A stretch of DNA of 64,000 bases, from the NCBI GenBank assembly GCA_013350335.1, contig CM023536.1, positions 46,012,314 to 46,076,313 on the forward strand, written 5' to 3'. Source of the stretch: Chimonanthus salicifolius. Taxonomy: Eukaryota > Streptophyta > Magnoliopsida > Laurales > Calycanthaceae. Below are positions 12,136 through 24,809 of this stretch, piece by piece. Every line of letters starts with the position of its first letter. Position 1 is the first letter of the stretch. The notes under the pieces were generated by a model. It was not told the DNA's origin. It did no database searches and saw only the letters and a program-made list of their open reading frames with translations. Position numbers and translations under genes: made by a program.

Positions 12136-13527
12136 ATTTACGGAAGTCCCCAGGACCAGACTACAGTAAATGAGCTAGTCCCTCAACAGTGTAGGTCAAA
12201 GTTTTATGACGGTAGGACTTGGGTCCACAGTGACCATTGAGTTCTGTACAGAAGATTTGCTGCAATCCCCACGTGTGGTCTGTCTGTGAAGTTATCATGA
12301 AGACTGAAGCAATGGCCACACCTGAACAAAAATGGTGAGGGATTGGGAAACAATTCTGTCAACCCATGCAATCAATACCTCTTTTGGATGATAGTGATGG
12401 TTACTGAGGGAGTGACGACTCTTCAGTGAATATTTTGAATTTTAAAATATTAAGAATCTTAATTTAAGATACGTAATTCACCATTATTAGGACAAACTAC
12501 AGCATTTAGTACAAGAAATCACATAAAAAACACTGGGCAAGGGGTTTTGTGAGTGATTTTGCCTATGGGAGTCTAATGTATGAATGGGTCTAAAAGATAT
12601 TTTGAAAATGATAATTTTTATAAAAAATCAGATTTATTGAATTTGAAATGTCATAATTTTTAAAAACTTAAAGATCAATGATCAAAAGAAGTTATTTATG
12701 AATGATTTTTTAATTCTAATCCCAAGATTCATTCATACAAGTTAGAGAGGTAGATTGATGTAAAAGAAGAAAGAAAGCTGATATGTGAATATTGGTTGCA
12801 TTTTATAAAAAAAAAAAGGTTTCTCTATGATATGAGATTTACCTTTTTTTATATTTCAAATTATGAACTTGTGTGTACTGTCTTGAGAATCATAAGATGA
12901 ATTCAGTAAATTAAAATCTTATTAATTTGATACTCTCAGTTTTGATTATTTGGGCATTAACTTCGTGGTTAATTCAAGTGTTTCTATACGCATTAATTAG
13001 ATGAATGTTTAATTGAAATAAATAATAACTCACTGCCCATCACTGAAAAGGGAAGGAAAAGAAAGCACAATGTAAAGCCAATGTTAAAAAAAGTAGGAGA
13101 AAATTTGTGTACTAAAGATGAAACTTATAGATGTGGCCACTTGATTGATCATCTCGCCTTAAAAAGGGCAATATGCTGTAAATACAAACCGTTGGATTTA
13201 AATGAGCCCATATGAAAATAGGGTCAGAAGGTCACATTTAATGGGTTAAAATTAAATCAGATGGTTGGCAACACTGAATTAATGTATTATTTTAGTTGTC
13301 ATTCATCCAACAATAATGGTCCCTTGAATTCAGGTGGTCTGGGCTCTGTGAATCATTGATAAATTAGGACAAGGTTCTCCAATTTGCATTTAGCCTCCTT
13401 TTATAGAGAACGAGCATTCTATTCTAACCAGCGAGTCATTGCCATAGATGGATCTCTTTTTTTTTCTTCTTCAAGCTTCTTTTAAATGCTTTGGAGTTTA
13501 ATTTTATAAAATGCATTTCATAAGTAG

Positions 13528-13530
<3 letters not shown>
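12136..13530. other. Intergenic, no gene seen
   Basis: AT-rich sequence with short poly-A/T runs. No recognisable coding or structured element. Confidence 0.4.

Positions 13531-13601
<71 letters not shown>
13531..13601. repeat. (TA)n microsatellite, 71 bp
   Basis: Uninterrupted TA dinucleotides. Confidence 0.95.
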
Positions 13602-13604
<3 letters not shown>

Positions 13605-14108
13605 CACCTTGAAAATCTTATTATTTAGATTGATAAGAACTTCCTATCAGTTATGTCCAGTTATCCACTTATCATCGTCTTAATAATATCTTTTGTTTTA
13701 AAAAATATAACAATCTATCATTTCATCTACTCTTGAACTTATGAAATAGAGGAGATGGGTTGAAAATTTTATACTGTCTTTTTTTTTTATGAATATGTCC
13801 AGGTGTCTCACCCGACTAATTCTTTGAAGCACGTGAAAACCTCAAAATATGTACACCGGCTAAAGCTATAGGGAGTGTCCTTTGAAGTTGAACGTGAATC
13901 AAATAAAATACTCCTACCTAACTCCTAAGTGTTAGAAAAAATTGGACTGTTTGGCTGATTCGATTTTGATAGTCGTTGCTTTCCTTAAAAAAAAAAAACA
14001 ATTTGAACTGACCTAGAGGGTTTATTTACAATTTTCACTACTAATATTTTTATCATCATTCTGTTCATTTCTCTTAAGAAAAAGCTCTAAAAAGGTATTT
14101 TCAATTTC

Positions 14109-14371
14109 TTTTATATTTACTTGAAATTCTCCTCTCTACTTTCCCTTCAATCGTGACCTCACATTGTTTCAGAATCCAAACTCAAAACGTCATGAACCTC
14201 CCACTACTTCAGAGTTCAGTCACGCCTCCTCTCTCTCTCTGTCTCTGTCTCTGTCTCCGTCTCCGTCTCTCAACAAAACCACCTCCATTCCTACCCAAAG
14301 GACTCAAGGGAAAAGAGCCCACTACACTACAAAACTTCCAAAAGCTTCTAAAAACTCCTCATTTCCCCTCA
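14109..14371 (+). promoter_or_regulatory. Likely core promoter and 5' leader of the RLP29-like gene
   Basis: A TATA-like TTTTATATTTAC at about 14109 lies roughly 260 bp upstream of the start codon. It is followed by a pyrimidine-rich leader with a CT/CTGTCT microsatellite at about 14229-14270. An upstream in-frame ATG exists at 14153, but the peptide it would add is a low-complexity translation of the CT repeat. The later start that begins a signal peptide is preferred. Confidence 0.4.
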
Positions 14372-15753
14372 ATGTATACTCCATTTATCTTCCCTCTGCT
14401 CTTTCTTCTACTAGCCTTATTTCTCTCCTCACCTAATTTTTTCACCAATGCTCAGCACCAGCACCAATACCTCCAAGGTAAGAACATGAACATGGACCCA
14501 TTGGAAAGAGAGACCCTTTTCCACATTATGGAGACCATGTCCTCTGACAGAAACTGGAGGGTTTCCAATCCAGCACCATGTAAGCCAGACTCTTCTTGGC
14601 CTGGTATTGAATGCAAGCTAGGCAAAGACAATTACCTCCATGTCTCTAGGCTCGATTTTGGAACCCCACCCAACCCAACCTGCAAGAGATCAGCCACCTT
14701 TCCTTCCCAAATCTTCGACCTCCCTCACCTCCAATCCATTTTCTTCTTCAACTGCTTCACCCACACCAAAACCACAATCCCAACACCCAAACAGAGAACA
14801 AACTCCTCTCTTCAACAGCTCAGCCTCAGATCAAACCAGGCACTTGTAGGACCAATACCACCTCAAGTCTCCTCCTTAAACTCTCTAAAGATCCTCACAC
14901 TCTCACAAAATCGTCTCATGGGACCATCCCTGAAGAAATCTCTTCCTTAACTTCTCTCGTCCATCTAGATTTGAGCTACAATTTCCTCACTGGAAGCATA
15001 CCAGAAAAGATAGGAAATCTCAGGAACCTTGTAGGCCTCGATCTGAGCTACAATTCTCTAACTCGCCCAATTCCTAGCACAATTAGGCAATTGGGTCTTC
15101 TCCAGAAGCTCGACTTGAGCTTCAATTCGCTTACCGGCGGCTTTCCGGATCGTTTACAGAGCCTCACATCCTTGACTTTCATGGCTCTCAGCAGCAACAG
15201 ATTGCATGGAAATTTCCCAACAGGGTTGGAAAAGTTGCAGAGCCTCCAGTACCTGATCATGGATGACAATCCCATGTTCGTGCCTCTGCCTGTTGAAATT
15301 GGGAGGCTGGTGAGATTACAGGAGCTTCGACTTGCAAATTCAGGGTATTCGGGTGTCATCCCAGATAGTTTTTCTCAGCTTTTGGATCTTACAACCTTGT
15401 CCCTGCAGAATAACATGTTGACAGGTGAAATTCCTGTTGGTTTAATGAATCTCTGTCATGTTTATCATTTGAATCTTAGCAAGAACATGTTGGGAGGTGT
15501 TGTGCCTTTTGATGCTGGATTTTTTACTAGACTGGGGAGGAATTTGGACTTGAGTGGCAACCCAGGGCTGTGTTTGAATAAATCTGAAAGCTCTGAAACA
15601 ACCAAGATTGGCGTAGCTATTTGTGGAAACAACAGAACTGGTTCTTTCGTTCTTCCATTGAAGAGCTCTGGCTCTCTTCCATCTGGGTTCTGTAATTCAT
15701 GCATTTTGATGGTCTTCCTGGGTGTAGGGGGACTCTACCAGAGAATAATTTAG
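14372..15753 (+). CDS. RLP29: Receptor-like protein with leucine-rich repeats (RLP29/PII-2 type), with a frameshift
   Basis: Single-exon gene for a secreted or membrane-anchored LRR protein without a kinase, of the plant family that includes AtRLP29 and Piriformospora indica-insensitive protein 2, related to TOO MANY MOUTHS. The protein starts with a signal peptide (residues 1 to about 27, FIFPLLFLLLALFL core). A cysteine-bearing LRR N-terminal cap with SSWPGIEC follows, then about ten LRRs (LxxLxLSxNxLxGxIP), and a C-terminal hydrophobic tail (CILMVFLGVGGLY) that could be a membrane or GPI anchor. The frame breaks at about 14920-14923. The 5' frame ends in GPSLKKSLP, while the shifted frame continues as IPEEISSLTSL, so one base is missing after ATGGG. 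With it, the length would be 460 residues, close to the family. Start chosen at 14372 because it opens the signal peptide. Ligand and role are unknown. Confidence 0.85.
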
Positions 15754-18399
15754 CCACTTAAGTGGGCTTTTTTGGCTTATTTTTTATTTAATATCTGTAA
15801 TTTCTTCGTCTAATGTGTTGTGTTAGTAGAACTTAGCAAATACATGCAATTCTACTGAAATTAATGATGATTGTACTCTACATTATTTCTGTCTGAAAAA
15901 AACCCACTAGTGACAGGGAGAATATAATTTCTATATAATCATTAATATTTATAAAATAGAAAAGCGAGATATTTGATGTTACCAAATATTGTGGTGTTTC
16001 GTGATCACTTTGAGATAAAACTCGAGTTTCCAACTGCATTAACCTGCATTGTGTTGCTTTAAGTGAAAATTTGTAATAATTTAAGATATTCTTTTGGTAA
16101 TGATAAAGTAATAGCATTAGTAGATTATATCCTTATTAAAACTAAACTTTTTTTTAATATTTTATATTAAAAATAGAGTAAAGATGAATATGATCTAATT
16201 TAAATCCATTAAAATGGGTGATCATTTTTGAAAACTTAATGTAAATTTTGCCAAAGCTTCAGAATGATTATAGAGGTGTCATATTTTCATTTTTAAATTT
16301 AGTTACTAATTAAATTATATAATTTGTGTGGAGTGGAGTGCACGAGGGGATGGTCGGGGACAGGAATGAATCCAATTTTTTTTTTATTTAAAAAATAAAA
16401 TGTCAGGCTCCTCACGTGGGCGCATCAGTAGTCAGTAGTCAGTAGTCAGTACCCAGTACCAATGACACCTCTCCTAGTCCCAACTAAGTAGAATAGACGC
16501 TATTTCATGCTCGTCTGTCCTCCTTATTATTACCTTTAAGAAATATTGGGTCAATAGAGTGCTTAATTGTAATGATTCCCATAATCAGAGTGGTAGATAG
16601 TTGGTTTGAGTTTTAATGGTTTAATTTTGGTGTACTTTAAGACTAAATGAGTTTACTCATAAAAATATTATGCGTAGTTTTGTATATATAAATTAAAAAA
16701 ATAAATTGAATAAATGACAACGCATTTATATATTATAATTGTACATAAATTTAGTTGTTATAATATAAATTTAATTATTACATTATAATGTCCATGTAAA
16801 TTTATAGAAGAGAGAAATCGTATTTTATTGATACATATCAAAACGCTGTACATTTGAAATTCAACCTATCTTCTATCTTCCATTCAGCACCAAATCTAAC
16901 ACAATCAAACTCAATGCCATGTTTTATCATTCTCTTAACAAAATTTAAGAAAATGAAAAGGATGATTAAATTGAAAATATCACTCTTTTAATCTCTCAAA
17001 TATATTCATAAGTCTATTTATTCTAAGTTCAATTTTTACAGGAACCAAGATTTAATTTATTTTTTTCCTCAAATTAATGTCCCAACGAGATACAAGTGAA
17101 TGCATGCATGCGGAAAGAATATGAAGACAAGTGGCCTACGTGCAAGCCAATCGCATCCCTTGATTGGTGGGTGCCATGTGAAACATTGCAAAAATTGTTT
17201 TCTTGGGAAGACACCATCCATCAAATGGGTGGCCATCAATTGGGTAACTCCTAACTCTTACAGTGAAATGAGATGGTTAATATATATTTTTTATGATATG
17301 GGTATTTATTAGAGGCGACTTCATTTATAAATATATTAATGTTAAAATCTCTAATTTAATCATTACTCATTTAGTTAGATGTTTAAAAAATTGCACAAAT
17401 TCTATGCATTTAGAAATTGAGACTTTTCGTATTGAGATTCTGGTATAAAGATTGTTGTTTAAATGAGTTTTGGGTTTTATACCCGTGGAAATCATGAAAA
17501 AAGGATTATCTGAATAGAATGTATATGAAGTTTCATCTCCATCTAATCGCTTTGTCTCTTAATTTTAAATTTATAAAAATTTATAATAGTTAAACTTATA
17601 AGATAAAGATTATATAGTATAGATAATTAATTAGTGATGAAAAATGTAGATGGCATATCTATATAATATTCTATTCAACACATCTAGCATCTATAATATA
17701 TTTGATAAAAAATCTCATTCAAGACTATCAAAAAAATTCTCATCAGATGGCATATCAATATAATATATGTACTGTGCTTTTCTTTAAAAAAAATAAAATC
17801 AGACACTTCTTATTAAAAGAAAAGGTAAATGTAGGAGATTATATTTGTAGAGGTTAGATTTAGTTTTAACTCCACTGATCAATTAGATCATGTCATTGTA
17901 ACACTTAAAACTATCATTATTATAATATTAATTTTTTAAAGAGCAAATTGTATACTTATAATGATTAAATGAAAATAATTTTTTTTTAAATCTTTATCTA
18001 TATAGCTTTATACACAATCATCTAATTTATATGAGACTCAAGCTAAATTGGATAATCCAATTTTTTTTTTTAAATATAATTTTAAAGTATTTTCACTCTC
18101 TCTGTCTGTTTGTCCCAAATAAGACAACGATGACAAATGAATTTGTGGAGTTGAAAGAAACGGCCAATGCACGACCGAGTCATTCCTCTTTTCAGCGTGT
18201 TTTGATGAAGTTCGGTACGGAGGACACTACCAACGGCGTACCTGTGCTTCCCACCCACGTCAGCTTACTATTTAATCCTATAAAATATGAGGGGAGTTAT
18301 ACGGCACACTCGATTTTTCTTTTTTACACATCTTTTATCAAAATTTTGAGTAAAAATTATCATTTTGCCCTTTCACTTAATTCTTCCGCTGAATGAACC
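15754..18399. other. Intergenic, AT-rich; small CAGTAGT repeat
   Basis: No gene is visible. A 7 bp unit (CAGTAGT) is repeated about four times at 16423-16452. Short open frames (for example 17100-17312 and 18031-18396) have no family resemblance. No canonical AATAAA lies close behind the LRR gene stop. Confidence 0.45.
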
Positions 18400-18439
18400 A
18401 TCGAAGGAAGAATTCATTCGGACGTAGGATCGGCCGAAT

Positions 18440-18800
18440 AAACAAAAGAGAGGGAAAAAAAACCCAGTGGGCCTCATTGTTGACCGAAACCCAAGGTCTT
18501 CGATAACCGTAAATAGGTAGACTAGGGGCGATCATAGTGGTATCGATCCTAGGGGCAGAAGTGCAGGATCCACTTTGATCTAAGAAAAAAACCCACAAAA
18601 TTGGATTTCGGACTCTCCAAGCTGCAGTCGAAGAAACTGGCCTAGAGGAGGGTCCCACGCGATTCAGATCAGAGATCTGATGGTACAAATGGATAGACCA
18701 TCAAAAAATAGAATGGGTATGGTGGGTCCCGCCAATAGAAACTTTCTCTATCACCTGATCTAAGGCCGAGAAGAAGATCTAGCGGCAGTAGATCTGTATT
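18440..18800 (+). repeat. Dispersed repeat, inverted partner at 55.1-55.4 kb
   Basis: Shared blocks in order include CCCAGTGGGCC / CAGTGGGCCCC, TGGTATCGATCCTA, AGATCTAAGAAAAAAA-type, TGGATTTCG, GAGGAGGGTC, TGGATAGACCAT, CACCTGATCTAA and GAGAAGAAGATCT. The same series is found on the opposite strand at about 55070-55430. It ends about 25 bp before a retrotransposon-type primer binding site, so it may derive from the end of an LTR. Confidence 0.7.
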
Positions 18801-18823
18801 TTTCTGTTGCCCAATGTGTTAAG

Positions 18824-19970
18824 TGGTATCAGAGAAAGGTTCACTCGACCGATTGAACGCTTTCCCTTTTTAATCGGGTGAGATATTCTCCATCAAGTAG
18901 CATTCGGAGCCTAAAAAAGAACAAAGAAAAAAAATAGATTTTTTTTTTCATGAATTCTTACTCGGACGACTCAAATGAAGACGATGAGATTGAGGAATTC
19001 TACAAGAGGTATTCAGATCAAGAGTACCGTATGAAGGTAGACCTCCCACTCTTCTACGGTCAATTATACAATGAGGACTTTCGACTGGTTTTTCAGAAGT
19101 TGAGCGCTTCCTCGATTACTGGAAAATTGATGAGGCGAAGAAAGTGAAGTTCGACTTATCGATTCCTATGCTTGGTGGGAGCAAAAACAACTCGACCATC
19201 GGCAATCGAATAAATCTCCTATCAAATCATGGCCACGGATTAAAAGATTTATTCGCGCTTGTTTTCTTCATGTCGAACATGAGCCAGAGTCGATAGAGAC
19301 AAGTGAAGTCCTGACATCTGTTGAATATGAGGCAGTTCCGAACCTTGCATCGGTCCCGATCCTCGCACCTTAACGACTCAACATTGAAGCCATCTTCCTT
19401 CAAGCCTCTCCTACTATCTTTGTAGCTACACAAGTACATGTTGAACTTGTGAATGACATGGTACGCTACGAAGATCTAGTTGATATGCATGGCATGAACA
19501 AAACTTCAAGGTACAAAATTGACACCACAAATATCGAAGGTTCTTGATTCGAACTTGAGGACGAGTTATTTTTAATTAGGGGAAACTGATGTCGGAGGTA
19601 TTTGAAATTGCTTGAAATCAAATAGATAGGATATAGTTTTTTCTTTTTTTAAATCAAATTTGAAATCAAATTTGATTTCTTTGTATTTTCTCTTGTATAA
19701 ATACACCTCTTGGGGATATAGCTAGAACAACATTGATGAATATGAATTGAAATTAGAATTTTCCCCAGTATCTCTCTCCCTCACACAAGTGATTCCTGTT
19801 TTCCCTTCTCTCTCCTATGGATTCGGACTTCTTTCTCTTCTCCATGGGGTGGATTCCCATTCTTCTCTTCTCTCTCTTCGGGTGAATTCTCATTCGTCTG
19901 TTTCTTCTTTGTTCGTCTCGGTGTAGACGAGAATACACTTCAACTCAAATCCGACATCCTCACCACTGTT
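18824..19970 (+). mobile_element. Deleted Gypsy-type LTR retrotransposon remnant
   Basis: The sequence starts with TGGTATCAGAG at 18824, the usual plant primer binding site complementary to initiator-Met tRNA. A gag-like open frame at 18950-19147 reads DQEYRMKVDLPLFYGQL and breaks just before a YAWWEQ-like stretch near 19165, a familiar Gypsy gag sequence. There is no protease, RT or integrase. A polypurine tract (AATTAGGGGA, about 19574) is followed by an LTR-like segment starting TGATGTCGGAGG at 19587, with TATA at 19696. The 5' LTR does not match this 3' LTR, so the copy is heavily rearranged. Confidence 0.65.
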
Positions 19971-20404
19971 TGAGTTGTCCCCAAACCACCTCTCTTCCGC
20001 CCCACCGGTAAGTCATCTCCTATTCTTCTCCTTCCACCTTCTTTCCCTCTCATCCCACCTCCATACACTTTTCTTCCTTTTCCTCTTCCTTCATCTCCAT
20101 CAACAACCCACCTTTCCTACATCCATACCCAGCCCAGATCACAAAACCCTCCTTTACCCATCGTCTCTACCCAACCGAACCATACCCAACATAATCAAAC
20201 ACCATCCCACCTTTACTGCCTTTCCCCAAACGAGACCACCTTCAACCATTCCCATTCTTGGTGTTGTTAAAGCCACCCATTATAATAAATTACCTCACCT
20301 AAACCAACGTATGCCCATTAAACCACCACCTTCTTTCATCTAACCTTTGACCATTAATCCATTAAATAACCTTTGACCCATTTAAATTTCCATCTTATTT
20401 ATTT
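19971..20404. other. Pyrimidine-rich spacer
   Basis: C/T-rich sequence that keeps one frame open (19975-20343) with a low-complexity His/Pro/Ser/Leu product. I do not regard it as a gene. Confidence 0.4.
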
Positions 20405-20480
20405 AGCCCATGAATTACCCCTTTGACCGTCCCTCTCTAATAAGCCCATGAATTACCCCTTTGACCGTCCCTCTCTAATA
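20405..20480. repeat. Perfect tandem duplication, 38 bp unit
   Basis: The unit beginning AGCCCATGAATTACCCC occurs at 20405-20442 and again at 20443-20480 without a mismatch, implying a recent slippage or replication event. Confidence 0.9.
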
Positions 20481-20622
20481 AACCGCCGTTGACCCATTCA
20501 ACCCATTAGTTAATACCTTTTAATCCCATTTAGTCCATTTATTTATAAATTTAACTGAGTGAGCTCTGGAGCTTTTCATATATTGATTAAGTCTCTAACA
20601 ATTGATATTAAAGCATGTGAAG

Positions 20623-21859
20623 CAGGGCCGGCCCTAAGATGTCAGGGGCCCTAGGCGAACTTTTAAGATGGGTTTTTTATATATTCACAAAAAATAAAAT
20701 CATACAATTTTTTTAACAAAGTGTGAAACATCTAAGTAAAATATCATGATCAAATTTATAACAAAGTATTATGTAAAATTTATTCTTATTTTAAGAAGCA
20801 AAATTACTAATTAAATTACTATATTCAATTTTTTTAACATTTATTTTTCAATAGATAAGATAGCTAATCCATTCAATGTTTCTTTTGACATTGTAGACCG
20901 AAGATAAGATTTTATCAGTTTTAACTTTGAAAAACTTGTTTCTGCAGAGGTAACTGTAACTGGTATAATCAACATTATTTTATAACCAATTCATACATTT
21001 GGAAAATAACAATTCATTCTTTTTATATAATTTAGAAATTCAATTGTTTCTTTTACTTCTTTTGGTACTGCATCTTTTATCATATTCGAGTGTGACACTA
21101 ATGCAAATTCTCATTTGAAACGAAGATATTATTATTATTTTAATTTTTCATTTTTATGGATTTTTAAAAAAATTAAAAATTAAAAATTCTCTTAATTATA
21201 ATAATTTATACTTGTATATTACATCTAATAAAATCTATATTGATCAAATGAATAAAGCTATGTTTTTTCATCTCTTCAAATTTTAAAAGCTTTAAATTAT
21301 TTTTAATTCAAAATTATCAACTCAATATAGATTTCTCATTCTCTCTATTTAGATGATAGATATATTTTAAAAGATTCTTTACTAATTAAAATTATTTTTA
21401 TTTTTAGTATTATTATTAAACTCAATAAAATGAGGATTATAATAATAATAATTATGATTGTTACTATCATTATTTTAATTTTTTAAGAAACCCACGCTTT
21501 AAATTGAGTAATAAAACTATCAATATATAAATTTTCAATTTTGAGTGTTCTAAATTCGAAATAGTTAAAAATAGTCAAATAATTTCAAGTGACATTAATT
21601 CAAATTATTGTTATTTTCATTATTATTATTAAATAACTCGATAGAAATAATATTATTATTATAAGCAGTCGGGATTTGAACTCTGATCCTGTACTTGGAA
21701 GGCAAGTATTCTAACCGAACTAGACAACAATCAATTTGTGCTTTGATATGCATTATTAACTATTTAACATATAATAAATGAGCTTATTTACTTGGGGGCC
21801 CTATTTATTTGGGGGCCCTAGGCAGCCGCCTACTTCGCCTATAGCCAGGGCCGGCCCTG
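20623..21859 (-). mobile_element. Non-autonomous hAT transposon, 1.24 kb copy B
   Basis: The ends are intact inverted repeats: CAGGGCCGGCCCTAAG at the left, CCAGGGCCGGCCCTG at the right. They are flanked by a perfect 8 bp duplication ATGTGAAG (20615-20622 and 21860-21867). The interior matches the copy at 10911-12127 along its length. It is the best preserved member in this window and encodes a transposase C-terminal tail on the minus strand. Most of the transposase is missing, so it can move only in trans, if at all. Confidence 0.93.
20841..20990 (-). pseudogene. hAT transposase C-terminal tail (copy B)
   Basis: On the minus strand, from about 20990 down to the stop at 20841-20843, the translation contains IIPVTVTSAETSF, FSKLKLIKSYLRSTMS and LNGLAILSIEK. 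This is the conserved C-terminal end of plant hAT transposases (typically PVTVASAERSFSKLKLIK). A stop upstream (after PNV) cuts it from any longer frame, so it is a remnant and not an expressed enzyme. Confidence 0.85.
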
Positions 21860-22075
21860 ATGTGAAGCAACTTAGGGCGTGTTAGGGACCTAAACAATAC
21901 TAAAAAATCTTGAGAGTTGACGAAGAACATGAAAATAGACCTTTTATCCTAAATCATTAATGAAGAGCATGTGAAGCAATCTAGGGCGTGTTAGGGACCT
22001 AAACAATGCTCAAAAATCTCAAGCGCTGACGAAGAGCATGAAAGTAGACCTTTTATCCTAAATTATCAATGAATA
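21860..22075. repeat. Tandem duplication, 109 bp unit, with hAT inserted at its edge
   Basis: The unit beginning ATGTGAAGCAA at 21860 recurs at 21969. Both share GGGCGTGTTAGGGACCTAAA and GACCTTTTATCCTAAAT, with about ten differences. A more diverged third copy may lie at 22172-22255. The hAT target duplication ATGTGAAG is the start of this unit, so the transposon landed at its left edge. Confidence 0.75.
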
Positions 22076-24486
22076 TCAACACCACGTAGTAGCATTAGGT
22101 ATACATTTCCAACTTTCGGTTCCATTCACTATGATTCGAATAGGGGACATGTAACCTGCTCCAATACTACTTGTTAGGGGATTGATCAATACGTCAAATC
22201 TCCAAAGTTGATGGAACGCGTGAAATTAAATCCTTTATCTTGAATCGTCGATAAATCTCAATAGGAAAAAGGTTGGCCATTTGAAGAGGTTGACAGGTAA
22301 GCATAGTGGTGGTCTTGTTGTATGAGGAGTCATCGATGAGGGAGTGTTGAATTCATTGATGACTTACTATATGCATGATACAGCCCAACTTGAAAGCATG
22401 TGGTATAGGCATTGAGTTGAGCTAACTTACCATGAGATGGGTTAAAAGGCTAAATTTTCCACCGCTTCTATAAAATTTGAAACTTTTGGCATATTACTCA
22501 CGTCCCCAACAGCAAAATCATTCAATACTTCATTAATTCTATATAAATAAATCATATTCTATCACGCAAACTCGTGAATAAAATGTTTATTTATTTTTAT
22601 TATGTTAAAAGTGGACGGAATGGTCATTTTATATTTATTTGTCTATAGTTTGCTTCTATTTTCAATGTTTTTGGTATGGAGCTTGGATTGTACAAAGGTA
22701 AATATTATCCCTTGCTAGAGTTGATAGGTTTGGAAAGAGATAAGAGTACAACTAGGCTGAAGTCGTGTTAGCTCAAATGCTAATGTCTAAACATTTGCAT
22801 TTTATGTCTCCTTGTAGGTGAAATATAATAAAGATCAGTGTCCACTTGATAGTTGATACATTTTTAAACTTAATTACGATTGTGCTCCACCCCTTGATTA
22901 TTTAACTGTTGATTCTCTAACAAGTTTTAAAGGTTTGTATTAAAGGAAATTCCTCTTCTAATTGACTTTTCATAAGTGTGTTCTATTATTTATCAGTTTC
23001 TCAATTACTAAATTATAATTAATTTATTGATTAATTATTTGTCTTTGAGCTTGTATTTTCTATATATTCACATTTAATGAGAGAAGCAATCAAGTCATTT
23101 TATTCAATTCTTCCCTTCTTTTGCTTTGTTTAGTATTTGTTAAATAGGAATTCTCCCCTCTAAATTAAAAAATGAAAAACAACAATCAGTTTCGTAGAAA
23201 GTGAAAATAAGGTTTTCCTCTCCTCTGTCTTTGACTCTCTTCAAACCTTTTTACTAATAACTATCAAAATAAAAATTTAGCATAATAGAGTTTAAAGATA
23301 TTGAGAAAGAGTGTAAGTCCACCTCTTAAATATCTAAATTATTCATTAATTTTTAAATTTAAAAAAATCTAAAATTACACCTAATAATGTTTTACAGAAT
23401 CTAAAAATGTTATGATGGAGATTTCACTTGAATTTAAACTTGAAAGTGTAGACTATATTTCATAATGAATGTAAACTGCTTCGCATATCATTTAATTATT
23501 TGACATTAAACATGATATGAAATTATATCGTTACACAAAATACTTATTGAATGATTTATTTTAATTCTAAATATAAAAAATAAAATGAAATAATAATACT
23601 CACTCTAGAAGCATGTCCACTAAAAATTAAACCGATGTATAAATTCTTAATTAAATTTTCTTTTGAAAACTAAACAATAATATAGTGAGTTACAGCAAAT
23701 GAAAAAATCCTCATTAAAATTAATGAGTAATGATCCTCTATTATCATCCTGATGGTAAGAATGACTTTAAGTAATATCATTTAAAAGATGTGAAGTCCAT
23801 CTTTAAAAAATTTGAAACTGTAATTAATTTCTAAATATAAAAGTACATATATCTTCTTAGTTTCTGAAAATTCAGTAGACCTACGGCTAGATACTTAAAA
23901 TGAAAAATACTTAATTAGAAAACTTATAAAATTTATCATACATTTCTCATTTTATCCATTATGTAGATACATCTAATAGTTTCACAAAGTATAAAAAATA
24001 TATTTTCATATTTTAAAATTAATGAAAATTTAAAATTTAACACATATGGCTAAGTTGAATTCGATCTGATTCATCTTTGTAACTCAACTTGCACAACCCA
24101 ACCTAATTTGAAGTGGAGCTCAAACAATTCAACACCTTTGTTATCCGAATTTCTTGTTTTTGCCATGATTAAACAAAAAGCAACTCATAGAAATTTTACA
24201 CAAAAAATCGTGTTATGTGAATTTTATTTTAAAAAAAATAGAACTTTCTAATAAAAACTTAGAATAGTATTGTTCACTCTCAGTTCCAGATAAAAATTCT
24301 TGAATTAATACCGACTTAAAAAAAATAAGAAAAAAATAGAAAACAACAAACCTCTTTGAATAAAGGATGACTGCGAGAGAGTATTGAAAGCGAAAGAGGG
24401 ATCACAAAGAAGAACAGAGAGGGATTGAATTAGGCATCTAATTATGACAATATATATTATTATTATTATAAATATAAAAATAGTAA
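22076..24486. other. Intergenic, strongly AT-rich, nothing recognised
   Basis: No open frame of note, no inverted or tandem structure that I can support. Confidence 0.4.
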
Positions 24487-24660
24487 TCTTTTTTTGAATT
24501 TACGTGTAGAAAATCACAGAATAACCAACGTAAAACTCTCACGGGTGAGCCCACTTCTCCTACGGCACACCAATGTTAGACCATGGGACTCGAACCCGCA
24601 ATCTTCTGTTCCCTAAGACGAGAGACAATCAATTAAACTATACTCATATAAAAGTTGAGT
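24487..24660 (-). mobile_element. tRNA-derived SINE
   Basis: On the minus strand the segment contains GGGTTCGAGTCCC (24587-24599), a canonical RNA polymerase III B box. It ends in an A-rich tail, seen as TTTTTTT at about 24489 on the plus strand. A second, more decayed copy is at 58765-58905, sharing CTCACGGGTGAGCCCAC and the GTAAAA block. It is too long and diverged to be a tRNA gene. Confidence 0.6.
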
Positions 24661-24809
24661 AAGGTCCATTTGAGTTAAATTTTTAAAGATTGAGCCCAAC
24701 TTCACCTAACTTTGATGCTAGATTTCTTCTTCCAACTCAATCAAACTCTAAAATTAAAAATACTTAACTCACCTAATAGTTTTTCGAGTGGCACTGCATG
24801 GGTGGAGCA

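Noticed and set aside
14153..14371. Upstream ATG as the start of the RLP29-like protein
   Set aside because: It would add 73 low-complexity residues from a CT microsatellite in front of a complete signal peptide.
18950..19147. 65-codon frame as a host gene
   Set aside because: Its DLPLFYGQL-type sequence and position after a primer binding site identify it as Gypsy gag debris.
19975..20343. 122-codon frame as a gene
   Set aside because: Pyrimidine-rich low-complexity sequence with no domain or splice context.
24580..24660. A tRNA gene on the minus strand
   Set aside because: A perfect B box is present, but no cloverleaf or anticodon arm can be formed, and an A tail follows; it fits a SINE.
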